The translations under genes and the position numbers were made by a program. Positions 14,212 through 21,967 of a stretch of 26,061 nucleotides of DNA are shown here, piece by piece. Source of the stretch: an uncultured Collinsella sp. (lineage in GTDB: Bacteria > Actinomycetota > Coriobacteriia > Coriobacteriales > Coriobacteriaceae); assembly GCA_900547025.1 (NCBI GenBank), contig UREZ01000017.1:1-26061 (forward strand), in the 5' to 3' direction. The stretch's first letter is position 1. Each line of letters begins with the position of its first letter. Below the pieces are notes generated by a model, which had not been told where the DNA came from, did not search any database, and saw only the letters and a list, made by a program, of their open reading frames with translations.

Positions 14212-15621
14212 TTACTCGCCCAGCAGGCTCTTGGTGATGGAAGCGGCGGCCTTCTTGCCGGCGCCCATCGCCAGAATGACCGTAGCGGCACCGGTGACGA
14301 TGTCGCCGCCAGCCCAGATGCGGGGATCGGTGGTCTGGCCGGTCTCCTCGTCGGCGACGATGTAGCCCCACTTGTTGAGCTCCATCTTGCCGCCGATCTT
14401 CTTTGCGAAGGGGTTGGCGTTGGTGCCGATAGCCGAGATCGCGACGTCGCAGGGAATCTCCTCGATGGCGCCCTCGATGGGCACCGGGCGACGACGGCCG
14501 GACTCGTCAGGCTCGCCGAGCTCCATCTTCTGGACCTTGACGGCGCACACGGAGCCGTCCTCGCCAGCGACAAACTCGAGCGGGGAGACGAGCGGCAGAA
14601 CCTCGACGCCCTCGGCCTTAGCATGGTGCAGCTCGGCGCGACGGCAGGGCATCTCGTCCTCGGTACGACGGTAGGCGATGATGGCGTGCTCGGCGCCCAG
14701 ACGCTTGGCGGTACGGACGGCGTCCATAGCCACGTTGCCGCCACCAAAGACGACGACGTTCTTGCCGTGCTTGGTGGGGGTGTCGTACTCGGGGAACTTG
14801 TTGGCCTTCATCAGGTTCACGCGGGTGAGGTACTCGTTCGCGAAGAAGACGTTGGGCAGGTTCTCGCCGGGGACGTTGAGGAACTTGGGCAGGCCAGCGC
14901 CGGTCGCCACGTAGATGGCGTCGAAGCCCTGCTCGAACAGCTCCTCGGCCGTGGCCATGTTGCCCACGACGGAGTTGTACTCAAACTTGACGCCCATGTC
15001 CTCCAGGCCGTCAATCTCGCGCTTGACGACCGCCTTGGGCAGACGGAACTCGGGGATGCCGTAGACCAGCACGCCGCCGCCGGTGAAGAAGGCCTCGAAG
15101 ACGGTAACGTCAAAGCCGTTACGGGCGAGCTCGCCGGCGCAGGTGATGCCGGACGGGCCGGAGCCGACGACGGCGACCTTCTTGCCGTTCTTGGGGGCCA
15201 TCTTGGGCGTGGAGGCGAGCTCGGGGCGATCACCCAGGAAGCGCTCGAGCTGGCCGATGGCCACGGGCTCGGACTTCTTACCACGGATGCACTTGCCCTC
15301 GCACTGGTTCTCCTGCGGGCAGACGCGGCCGCAGATGGCGGGAAGCATGGAGTCCTCGCGGATGGTATCGAGAGCGCCGCCGAAGTCCTTCGCGCGGATC
15401 TGCTCGATAAAGCGGGGAATGTTGATGTTGACGGGGCAGCCCTCAACACAGAACGGCTTCTTGCAGTTGAGGCAGCGCTCAGCCTCGGCCAGCGCCATCT
15501 CCTCGGTGAAGCCCTTGTCGACGGGGCGGAAGTCGCAGGCGCGCTCGGCAGCCGGCTCCTCGTTATCGGGGGTGCGGGGCGACTTCATATCGGCAACGAA
15601 ACGACCGTTAACTAGTGGCAT
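14212..15621 (-). CDS. nfnB: NfnB: NADPH/flavin subunit of ferredoxin:NADP+ oxidoreductase (GltD-like)
   Basis: The large subunit of NfnAB, which couples NADPH oxidation to reduction of ferredoxin and NAD+ by flavin-based bifurcation, reversibly. In its 469 residues two [4Fe-4S] cysteine sets are visible: Cys50, 53, 58, 62 and Cys97, 101, 107, 111. A FAD Rossmann motif, VVGSGPSGITCAGE, starts near 151, and a pyridine-nucleotide motif, VVVFGGGNVAMDAV, lies later. The same architecture occurs in the glutamate synthase small subunit GltD. The neighbour nfnA, which overlaps it by 10 bases, decides for Nfn, and no large glutamate synthase gene is present. Translation is likely coupled to nfnA. Confidence 0.88.
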   Translation of the reverse strand: MPLVNGRFVADMKSPRTPDNEEPAAERACDFRPVDKGFTEEMALAEAERCLNCKKPFCVEGCPVNINIPRFIEQIRAKDFGGALDTIREDSMLPAICGRVCPQENQCEGKCIRGKKSEPVAIGQLERFLGDRPELASTPKMAPKNGKKVAVVGSGPSGITCAGELARNGFDVTVFEAFFTGGGVLVYGIPEFRLPKAVVKREIDGLEDMGVKFEYNSVVGNMATAEELFEQGFDAIYVATGAGLPKFLNVPGENLPNVFFANEYLTRVNLMKANKFPEYDTPTKHGKNVVVFGGGNVAMDAVRTAKRLGAEHAIIAYRRTEDEMPCRRAELHHAKAEGVEVLPLVSPLEFVAGEDGSVCAVKVQKMELGEPDESGRRRPVPIEGAIEEIPCDVAISAIGTNANPFAKKIGGKMELNKWGYIVADEETGQTTDPRIWAGGDIVTGAATVILAMGAGKKAAASITKSLLGE

Positions 15622-16451
15622 GCGCAGCTCTTTTCCTCATAGGCCTTGAGGGACTCGCCCTCTTCGGAACGGTAAGCGGCCTGGCGGGCACGAAGGTCAT
15701 CCCAGTCGACCAGGGTGGCATCGAAGTCGGGGCCGTCGACGCAAGCGAACTTGGTCACGCCGCCCACCTCGACGCGGCAGCAGCCGCACATACCGGTGCC
15801 GTCAACCATGATGGGGTTGAGGGACGCGGTGATGGGGGTGTCGTACTTCTGGGCGGTGAGGGTCGAGAACTTCATCATCGGAACGGGGCCGACGCAGAAG
15901 ACCTGGCTCACGGCCTTGTCCTGCAGCAGGCGCTCCAGCGGAGCGGTGACAACGCCCTGCTCGCCGTAGGAGCCGTCGTCAGTGGTGATGTGGATGTGGT
16001 CCTCGTCGAGGAGCTCGCGGAACTGGTCCTCCATGAGCAGGAGGTCCTTGGTGCGGGCGCCCATGATGGCGTGAACCTCGTGACCGGTCTCGACCAGGTG
16101 CTTGGCGACCGGGAAGGCAATTGCCAGACCGACGCCGCCGCCAATGACGGCGCAGGGGCCCTCGGCCATCTCGGTGGGAACGCCCAGCGGGCCCACGACG
16201 TCGCGCAGCGACTCGCCGGCCTCGTAGGTGGACAGCATCTCGGTAGTCTTGCCGATCACCATGAAGATGAACTCGACCCAGCCCTCGTCACCGTTCCAGC
16301 CAGCTAAGGTAAACGGGACACGCTCGCCCGTCTCGTTGGCGCGAACCATGAGGAACTGTCCAGCGTGCGCATGCTTGGCGATTGCGGGCGCCTCGATGCG
16401 GAACTTGAACACCTTCTCCGAGAACTGCGTCTTCTCCAGGATCTTATACAT
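15612..16451 (-). CDS. nfnA: NfnA: NADH/ferredoxin-side FAD and [2Fe-2S] subunit
   Basis: The 279-residue small subunit of NfnAB. It has a ferredoxin-reductase-like FAD domain (RVPFTLAGW near 44-52), a nucleotide-binding motif AVIGGGVGLA (101-110), and a C-terminal [2Fe-2S] site with Cys222, 224, 225 and 237 near Asp217 (VDGTGMCGCC). This is the pattern of the PyrK/sulfide dehydrogenase beta group; the partner gene makes Nfn the best call. GAGAGGGG precedes ATG 16451. A short Cys-containing tail (CACH) ends the protein where nfnB begins. PyrK of dihydroorotate dehydrogenase is the main alternative, but no pyrD is adjacent. Confidence 0.88.
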   Translation of the reverse strand: MYKILEKTQFSEKVFKFRIEAPAIAKHAHAGQFLMVRANETGERVPFTLAGWNGDEGWVEFIFMVIGKTTEMLSTYEAGESLRDVVGPLGVPTEMAEGPCAVIGGGVGLAIAFPVAKHLVETGHEVHAIMGARTKDLLLMEDQFRELLDEDHIHITTDDGSYGEQGVVTAPLERLLQDKAVSQVFCVGPVPMMKFSTLTAQKYDTPITASLNPIMVDGTGMCGCCRVEVGGVTKFACVDGPDFDATLVDWDDLRARQAAYRSEEGESLKAYEEKSCACH

Positions 16452-16556
16452 AGAACCCCTCTCTTGTTAGGGCTGCCGAACCGTGCCTCCACGGAAATGG
16501 ACGGTAGCCCGAGTAAAACCGTACGCGCACAGGCGTTGTGCAGACATACGGTGCAA

Positions 16557-16562
16557 ATTATA
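16557..16562 (-). promoter_or_regulatory. candidate nfnAB promoter -10
   Basis: A perfect TATAAT on the minus strand lies 105 bases before the nfnA start. There is no clear -35. The leader of about 100 bases shows no known riboswitch. Confidence 0.45.
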
Positions 16563-16622
16563 CCCTCATGGCAATGTCGCTTACGTGTATCTTTGGCAGG
16601 CGGGAAAAGTGACCTGCCAAAA

Positions 16623-16800
16623 AGGGACAGGTTTATTTTGGTCGGTTTTATCAGGCAAAACGGCAAAGGGGGCCGGCCTCGCGCTTCGTTGAGGCCGGCC
16701 CCCTTTGGGGCGTTATGCATGTATGGTGGCAGCATGTTTATTGCGATGTATCGACTGCGGCGTTTCCGCAGATAAAAGCTGCCAAAATAAACCTGTCCCT
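16623..16800. repeat. 178-bp unit bounded by inverted GGGACAGG-core repeats (copies 7 and 8)
   Basis: A perfect 19-bp inverted repeat, AGGGACAGGTTTATTTTGG at 16623-16641 and its complement at 16782-16800, encloses the pth terminator and a small CTGCGG/CCGCAG hairpin near 16755. The core is the one seen at 5528. The left copy also has CCAAAA before it, pairing with TTTTGG. No reading frame of note lies inside. The rest of the 16452-16812 gap holds only the nfnA promoter. Confidence 0.75.
16665..16706. terminator. bidirectional terminator downstream of pth
   Basis: A perfect 16-bp stem, AAAGGGGGCCGGCCTC (16665-16680) with its complement at 16691-16706, has a 10-base loop and A/T tracts on both sides. 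It would end the pth transcript on the minus strand. Confidence 0.88.
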
Positions 16801-16812
16801 AAATGGTAGGTT

Positions 16813-17442
16813 TTAGTGCTTCCCGTTGGCGGAAGCGGCGCCGTTTACGTGATCGCGGGCGTAGATTACGCCGTGGACGATGGCCAGACCGGCGGCATCT
16901 GCGGCGCGGGCGCAGGTGTCCTGGAAATCCTCGGCTTCGCGGGCGCGCAGCTGCTTGAGCACGTAGTCTGCCACGGCCATCTTGCCGGGAGGGTTGCCGA
17001 TGCCGGTGCGGATACGGCTAAAGTCGCGGCTGCCCATCTTGTCGATGATGGAGCGCAGGCCGTTGTGACCGGCATGGCCTCCGCCCACCTTAACACGCAC
17101 GTCGCCGGCGGGAATATCGAGCTCGTCGTGGATGACGAGCAGCTCCTCGGCCTTGATCTTGTACTCGCGGCAGAGCTTGGAGATGGGACCGCCCGAGGTA
17201 TTCATGTACGACTGCGGCTTGACCAGCACAATCTGGCGCTTGCCGCCCTCTTCCTCGGGATCGTTGATGTTGATGAGCGCGACCTCGGCACCGGCCTGGT
17301 TTTTCCAGTACGTGACGCCGGCCTGACGGGCCAGCTCGTCGATTGCTTTGAAACCAGCGTTGTGACGGGTCTCGGCATATTCCTCGCCAGGGTTGCCAAG
17401 TCCGGCAACCATGCGAATCTTAAGCGGCTGTGCAGCTGCCAT
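16813..17442 (-). CDS. pth: peptidyl-tRNA hydrolase
   Basis: Pth frees tRNA from peptidyl-tRNA dropped by stalled ribosomes. The 209-residue protein has the VAGLGNPG start (12-19), the catalytic His27 in TRHNAGF, the KPQSYMNTSGGP motif, the IHDELDIPAGDVRVKVGGGHAGHNGLRSI region (seen as HDELD, then GGGHAGHNGL) and the RIRTGIGNPPG motif. I chose ATG 17442, because AAAGGA upstream is at a normal distance; the in-frame ATG at 17448 directly abuts that site. The gene is normally the last of the glmU-prs-ctc-pth row in Gram-positive bacteria. Here about 1.9 kb of other DNA separates it from prs. Confidence 0.96.
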   Translation of the reverse strand: MAAAQPLKIRMVAGLGNPGEEYAETRHNAGFKAIDELARQAGVTYWKNQAGAEVALININDPEEEGGKRQIVLVKPQSYMNTSGGPISKLCREYKIKAEELLVIHDELDIPAGDVRVKVGGGHAGHNGLRSIIDKMGSRDFSRIRTGIGNPPGKMAVADYVLKQLRAREAEDFQDTCARAADAAGLAIVHGVIYARDHVNGAASANGKH

Positions 17443-17556
17443 GTTCATCCTTTCGTTGATTTGTCGCCTGCTATGGTGAGCGACCCCGTTGCTGCTGTCA
17501 AATGGCGGGTGATTGAGGCTGTATGAGGGCGTTTGGGCAGTCGTCAGAAGCCGGGG

Positions 17557-17759
17557 TGGACAGTTAGTTCAGATTTGTATAAACCAAGAGGTCTTTGACT
17601 GTCAAAATTGGGACCGCGGAACTGCCACGGCGCTTTGGGGAGCACATTTTGCGCTATTTCAGATCTTTCGAGTCTTCAAATGAGGTGACTGGCGCCGGGA
17701 TGGCGGCAAACTACCTCGATATTAGCCGTCTTTTTATACAAATCTGAACTAACTGTCCA
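17557..17759 (-). repeat. 203-bp MITE-like element A with perfect 27-bp terminal inverted repeats
   Basis: The left end TGGACAGTTAGTTCAGAT (continuing to 17583) recurs exactly, reverse-complemented, at 17733-17759. The interior codes for nothing convincing. Read on the minus strand it aligns with element B (19081-19275): besides the ends, AAGACGGC, TCGAGG and ACTCGAAAG occur in the same order. So A is a diverged copy of B in opposite orientation. No target-site duplication is evident in the flanks. It fills most of the gap between pth and the nuclease-like gene. Confidence 0.8.
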
Positions 17760-17790
17760 GCCATGCTAGGTAACACTGGGTAAAAGTCTT

Positions 17791-18918
17791 TTAGACCGGC
17801 GCGAGGCCGATTCCGGCCCGCAGGGCGTTGAGCCAGGCAGCCTGACGCTTGCGATAACCCTTGATGCGGTAGCGGAATCGAACCCCCGCAAGTCGATGCA
17901 TCGTCTGGGCGAAGGCTTCGAGTGCAACAAGGTCCTTCATTTGGTCACGATTGATAACCAGGACGTGGATACCCATGGCTTTAAGGCCATTGTTGCGATT
18001 GCCATCGTGGATGCGGGCGTTTTGAAGCTCATGTCCAATTCCGTTGTATTCGTTGTCGATTCCGGCGGCCGGGCAATATAAGTCGCAGATGGCGTAGGGG
18101 ATGCCCGAGGACATGTTGACCGCAAGGGTGTCGAAATCGACACGATAGTTGAGCAGCAGGCCTCCCATGGGCAAACTGCAACACCCGAATCCGCCAAAGC
18201 GCATGGGCGCGCCCAGGACGGCGAACATCAATGATTCCGCTGGGGATGCGGATCCGGCCCGGGCGAGTTTGACAGCCGTACGAAACGAGGCGTAGGAACT
18301 ACTTTTGGCAAACCGTGCGACTGCCTCGAGTTCTTCGATGGTTGTAGCGGGTTCGCATCTATAGTGTGCCTGTTCGTAGCGTGTTTCGGCTGGCTTTTCG
18401 GGTGTCGGTTGGTCGCCCTGGCAATCGAGGTCGTCCATCGCTTCGAAGCTGTTGGCCTTGGGCCACGTGTCGTCGTAGGCGATGGGGTAAGTTGCCTCGG
18501 GCGGAAGTGAGTAGGTTCCGAGCAGCTCCATAAGGAGCATCAAGGTTTTGGCGACTGATTCATTTTTGGAACAAAGCATGGCTGTCATGGCAGGAGACGT
18601 TGCGTAGATGTCGGCCTCGACGTGCATAATTGCACCTTCAGGAAGAGGAGTGGAGAGAATATGCTGAAGAAGTCGCTTGTCGGGGCGCCTGTTGTCTTCG
18701 TTTGAAACGAGAAGATCGAGCAGTTCGGAATCATCTTCATTCCAGGCGTCGAGTATCGAAAGTGCGCCAAAGTCTATCGCGTCATTGTTGGGAATGCAGC
18801 CAGCCAAGGCCTGTGCTTGCTGTTCGCTATCAACGGAGTCCCAGGGTAGGGCAGAGTACGCCCGTCGTGCGCGACGAATTGCGCGGAGGGCGGAGAGATG
18901 TGAAATCACGGTCGTCAT
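17791..18918 (-). CDS. unknown protein with a PD-(D/E)XK nuclease-like C-terminal domain
   Basis: A 375-residue soluble protein with no signal peptide or membrane helix. The N-terminal 220 residues are helical and unrecognised. The last part follows the layout of Vsr/DUF559-like nuclease folds: a PAESLMFAVLG helix (226-235) and FGGFG, then CDLYCP with Asp279, NEYNG with Glu290, His296, a DGNR motif (Asp305, Arg308) and a final GIHVLVINRDQ strand. Typical members read ExDG where this one has EYNG. Related proteins of unknown function seem frequent in Coriobacteriia (recollection, not searched). No ribosome site precedes ATG 18918, so it may be poorly or leaderlessly translated. Codon use looks less GC-biased than prs or pth. 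It lies between elements A and B, where ctc would be expected. Confidence 0.6.
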   Translation of the reverse strand: MTTVISHLSALRAIRRARRAYSALPWDSVDSEQQAQALAGCIPNNDAIDFGALSILDAWNEDDSELLDLLVSNEDNRRPDKRLLQHILSTPLPEGAIMHVEADIYATSPAMTAMLCSKNESVAKTLMLLMELLGTYSLPPEATYPIAYDDTWPKANSFEAMDDLDCQGDQPTPEKPAETRYEQAHYRCEPATTIEELEAVARFAKSSSYASFRTAVKLARAGSASPAESLMFAVLGAPMRFGGFGCCSLPMGGLLLNYRVDFDTLAVNMSSGIPYAICDLYCPAAGIDNEYNGIGHELQNARIHDGNRNNGLKAMGIHVLVINRDQMKDLVALEAFAQTMHRLAGVRFRYRIKGYRKRQAAWLNALRAGIGLAPV

Positions 18919-19080
18919 AGCTATAACGTACTAAGTTGGCGGCAGAATGCGACCGCCATACCGTTTTTTTCGCTCAGCGGGGCGCTGCGCGCCATGAACG
19001 GCTGGGTGTTATGAAATCGGTGGAATCGGTTGAGGGGATTGCAGGAAATTGAGCTCTGCCGCGAAGGTTGACGATAGCTA

Positions 19081-19275
19081 CTGGACAGTTAGTTCAGATA
19101 CGTATAAGACGGCGGGCGTTCGAGGCGTTTCTAAGGGCTTTCTAGGGCGATTTGAGGGTAAATATGCGGCGGTCGTACTCGAAAGCGATGAGCTTTGGGC
19201 AGTATGGCGTTCGCCGGGGAGCTCAGAACGGCCTTTGGAGCTTTAAAAAAATACGTATCTGAACTAATTGTCCAG
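19081..19275 (+). repeat. 195-bp MITE-like element B with 24-bp terminal inverted repeats
   Basis: TGGACAGTTAGTTCAGAT plus ACGTAT (19082-19105) recurs reverse-complemented at 19251-19274 with one mismatch, and the outer C/G pair extends it. The first 18 bases equal those of element A. One frame is open from outside the left end to 19246, ending in a TAA before the right repeat. The same frame in element A has a stop, so coding is doubtful. With the prs terminator it fills 18919-19360; the rest of that gap, 18919-19080, holds only a T-run and the likely promoter of the nuclease-like gene. Confidence 0.8.
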
Positions 19276-19297
19276 GGAAGGTTGTCGAGGGGTAGAA

Positions 19298-19327
19298 AAA
19301 GGGTCGGAAGCGAGCTTCCGACCCTTT
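19298..19327. terminator. terminator downstream of prs
   Basis: AAAGGGTCGGAAGC (19298-19311) is followed, after two bases, by its exact complement at 19314-19327. A and T tracts on both sides make it usable on both strands. It ends the prs transcript before element B. Confidence 0.85.
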
Positions 19328-19360
19328 AAAAACACCAAAGATGATGAGATGCACGCTGGA

Positions 19361-20347
19361 TTACAGCGCGAAGTCGCCGCCGACGAGCGTGGAGACGGGC
19401 TCCTCGTGGTAAACGGCGGAGATGGCCTGAGCGAACTCCTCGGCGACCGAGATGGTCTTGATCTTGCCGCCGACCTCGACGGGAATGGCGTCGGTGACGA
19501 GGCACTCGACGATCGGGGCGTCGTTCAGACGCTCGATGGCCGGACCGGAGAAGATGCCGTGGGTGGCGCATACGTAGATGTCGCCGGCGCCCATAGCCTT
19601 GAGCTCCTTGACGTTGGCGCACAGGGTGCCAGCGGTGTCGATCATGTCGTCGTTGATGATGCAGGTCTTGCCCTTGATGTCACCGATGATGCCCATGACC
19701 TCGGCGGCGTTGTGGCGCGGACGGCCCTTGTGGGCGATGGCCAGGTCGCAGCCGAGCATGTCGGACAGCTTCTTGGCGGCCTTGGCGCGGCCCACATCGG
19801 GGGAGACGACAACCAGGTTGTCGGTGTCGAAGTGCATGTCGTTGTAGTACTGGCCAAACAGCGGCAGCGCGGACAGGTGGTTAACCGGGATATCGAAGAA
19901 GCCCTGAATCTGGCCCTGGTGCAGGTCGAGGGTGATGATGCGGTTGACGCCGGCGCGCTCGAGCAGGTTGGCGACGAGGCGGGCGGTGATGGGCTCGCGC
20001 GGGCCGGCCTTGCGGTCCTGGCGGGCATAGCCGTAGTGGGTGATAACGGCGGTGATGGAGCGGGCGGATGCGCGCTTGGCAGCGTCGGTGGCGATGAGCA
20101 GCTCCATGAGCATGTCGTTGACGTTGCCGCCGGCCACGGACTGAATCAGGAAGACGTCGGCGCCGCGGACGGTCTCGTCGTAGCGGGCGTAAATCTCACC
20201 GTTGGCGAACTGCTTTAGCGTAAGGCCCGAAAGCTCGACCCCAAGGTACTCAGCGATCTTCTGAGCGAGGGGACGGTTGGAGGAACCGGAATACACGCGG
20301 ATGGACTTGCGCATATTCTCCGACTTCTCGGGATCATTAATCGGCAT
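19361..20347 (-). CDS. prs: ribose-phosphate pyrophosphokinase (PRPP synthetase)
   Basis: Prs makes PRPP from ribose 5-phosphate and ATP, the substrate of PurF in this window. The 328-residue class I enzyme has SGSSN (20-24), FANGEIYARYDE, the flexible loop YGYARQDRKAGPREPITAR in two visible halves (105-112 and 113-123), DLHQGQIQGFF (141-151), and the PRPP loop INDDMIDTAGT (231-241), where VDDMIDTAGT is usual. AAGGAGAAGGG precedes ATG 20347. A start at Met12 would also be possible but has a poorer site. It lies downstream of glmU on the same strand, separated by a terminator-like hairpin. Confidence 0.97.
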   Translation of the reverse strand: MPINDPEKSENMRKSIRVYSGSSNRPLAQKIAEYLGVELSGLTLKQFANGEIYARYDETVRGADVFLIQSVAGGNVNDMLMELLIATDAAKRASARSITAVITHYGYARQDRKAGPREPITARLVANLLERAGVNRIITLDLHQGQIQGFFDIPVNHLSALPLFGQYYNDMHFDTDNLVVVSPDVGRAKAAKKLSDMLGCDLAIAHKGRPRHNAAEVMGIIGDIKGKTCIINDDMIDTAGTLCANVKELKAMGAGDIYVCATHGIFSGPAIERLNDAPIVECLVTDAIPVEVGGKIKTISVAEEFAQAISAVYHEEPVSTLVGGDFAL

Positions 20348-20491
20348 TACCCTTCTCCTTTATACATCGAATGCCATATAGATGCCTTTTTGCATTGTAA
20401 CCGTGCGGCGGGGTTAATCGGGTCTTGATAACGTCTTTACCGTCAACGGACACGAACCGACCACTCATCCGGTCACGCAGGTCACGATAGA

Positions 20492-20524
20492 AAAAGGAGC
20501 CGTCCCCATGGAACAGCTCCTTTT
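20492..20524 (-). terminator. terminator between glmU and prs
   Basis: AAAAGGAGC (20492-20500) pairs with GCTCCTTTT (20516-20524); on the minus strand the hairpin ends in TTTTT. It lies directly after the glmU stop. Read-through would be needed for glmU-prs co-transcription. Confidence 0.75.
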
Positions 20525-20539
20525 GTGCTTGGCAAAGCG

Positions 20540-21952
20540 TTATGCCTCGTCGTCCTCGTGCAGACGGCGGCGATAATCGGCGGCCCAGCCCTCAATATTT
20601 ACCTGACGGGCGCGGCCCAGACCGAGTGCGTCGGCCGGAACCGGCTCGGTGATGACGGAGCCGGCGGCCACGAGTGCGCCGTCGCCAATCTGAGCGGGCG
20701 CGACCATCATGGTGTCGGAACCGATGAAGGCATCCTTGCCGATGACGGTCTTGTGCTTGTGGACGCCGTCGTAGTTGCAGGTGATGGAGCCCGCGCCTAC
20801 GTTGACGCCGGAGCCCATGGTGGTATCGCCGATGTAGGACAGGTGGGGCACCTTGGAGCCCTCGCCGATCGTGGACTTCTTGATCTCCACGTGCGTGCCG
20901 GCCTTGGAGCCGTCGAGCATATGGGTGCCCGGGCGCAGGTAGGCGCGCGGGCCGCAGTCGACGCCGTTCTCGATGACGGCCTCGACGGCGATGGTTTCAT
21001 CGATGGTGCAGCCGCTGCCGACGGTGGTGTCGGTGAGGCGGCTGTTGGGGCCGAGCTGGCACTCCTCGCCCACGGTGACGTGGCCGATCAGGTGCGTCTG
21101 CGGCCACACGACGGTGTCGCGGCCGATGGTGGCGTCGGGGCCGATCCAGGCCTGCGTGGGGTCGATGAACGTGACGCCCTCGGCCATCCAGTGCTCGTTG
21201 ATGCGGTCGCGCGCGATGGCGGTGAGCTGCGCGAGCTGAATGCGGCTGTTGACGCCCAGGCCGTCGCGGTAGTCGTCGCAGTGGAAGATGGAGACGGCCT
21301 GGGCGTGGCCTTTGAGGATCTCGAGCATGTCGGGCAGGTAGTACTCGGACTGCGCGTTGTCGTTGCCGATCTCGTTGATGTGGGCGGCGAGCTGCGCGCC
21401 GTCGAAGGCGTAGCAGCCGGCGTTGCACTCGAGCAGCGTGGCGGCCTGCTCGGGCGTGCAGTCCTTCTGCTCGATGATGCGCTCGATCTGACCATCGGCA
21501 CCCAGCTTGATGCGGCCGTAGCCAAAAGGATCGGGCGGGGTCATGGTCATGACGGTGCAGGCGAGCTCGCCGGTGGCGACGGTCTGCGCGAACTTGGCGA
21601 CGGTGTCGGCAGTGATGAGCGGCAGGTCGCCGTTGAGCACCACGACGGGGCCTTGCGTGATGCCACAGGCCTCGAGCGCGACCTTCACGGCGTGACCGGT
21701 GCCCAGGCGCTCGGTCTGCTCGACGCACTCGACCTTGGTGGCGCTGTTGGCGTAGGCGCCGTCGATCAGGGCGCGCATCTCGTCGGCGTGGCTGCCGATG
21801 ACGACCACGACGCGGCTGCAGCCGGCCTTGATGGTAGCATCGACGATCCACTGGACCATGGGCTTGCCCAGGATCTTGTGCGAAACCTTGCAGTGGTTCG
21901 ACTTCATGCGGGTGCCCTCGCCGGCAGCGAGGATAATTGCGGTTGCGTCCAT
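20540..21952 (-). CDS. glmU: bifunctional UDP-GlcNAc pyrophosphorylase / glucosamine-1-P acetyltransferase
   Basis: GlmU acetylates glucosamine 1-phosphate and then makes UDP-GlcNAc for the cell wall. The 470-residue protein has the uridyltransferase start LAAGEGTRMKS (8-18), then a left-handed beta-helix of hexapeptide repeats. The acetyltransferase base is His370 in VPHLSYIGD, followed by NVGAGSITCNYDG-like motifs (VGAGSITCNYDG). ATG 21952 has AGGAG 5 bases upstream. Upstream in-frame codons run back to 22162 but lie in the divergent control region. It is the first gene of the glmU-prs-x-pth row. Confidence 0.97.
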   Translation of the reverse strand: MDATAIILAAGEGTRMKSNHCKVSHKILGKPMVQWIVDATIKAGCSRVVVVIGSHADEMRALIDGAYANSATKVECVEQTERLGTGHAVKVALEACGITQGPVVVLNGDLPLITADTVAKFAQTVATGELACTVMTMTPPDPFGYGRIKLGADGQIERIIEQKDCTPEQAATLLECNAGCYAFDGAQLAAHINEIGNDNAQSEYYLPDMLEILKGHAQAVSIFHCDDYRDGLGVNSRIQLAQLTAIARDRINEHWMAEGVTFIDPTQAWIGPDATIGRDTVVWPQTHLIGHVTVGEECQLGPNSRLTDTTVGSGCTIDETIAVEAVIENGVDCGPRAYLRPGTHMLDGSKAGTHVEIKKSTIGEGSKVPHLSYIGDTTMGSGVNVGAGSITCNYDGVHKHKTVIGKDAFIGSDTMMVAPAQIGDGALVAAGSVITEPVPADALGLGRARQVNIEGWAADYRRRLHEDDEA

Positions 21953-21967
21953 GTGATCTCCTGTTAC

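Noticed and set aside
14623..15615. 330-codon open frame on the plus strand across nfnB
   Set aside because: Antisense shadow; nfnB has both iron-sulfur cysteine sets and two nucleotide-binding motifs.
17557..17759. Insertion sequence with a transposase
   Set aside because: At 203 bp it has no coding capacity for a transposase; only a non-autonomous element is possible.
17855..17900. tRNA T-arm-like sequence (GGGTTCGATTCC on the minus strand)
   Set aside because: It lies inside the coding region of the nuclease-like gene, and no acceptor, D or anticodon arms can be built around it.
19049..19246. 65-codon open frame running into element B
   Set aside because: It has no ribosome site, and the matching frame in element A is stopped, so it is more likely an accident of the repeat.
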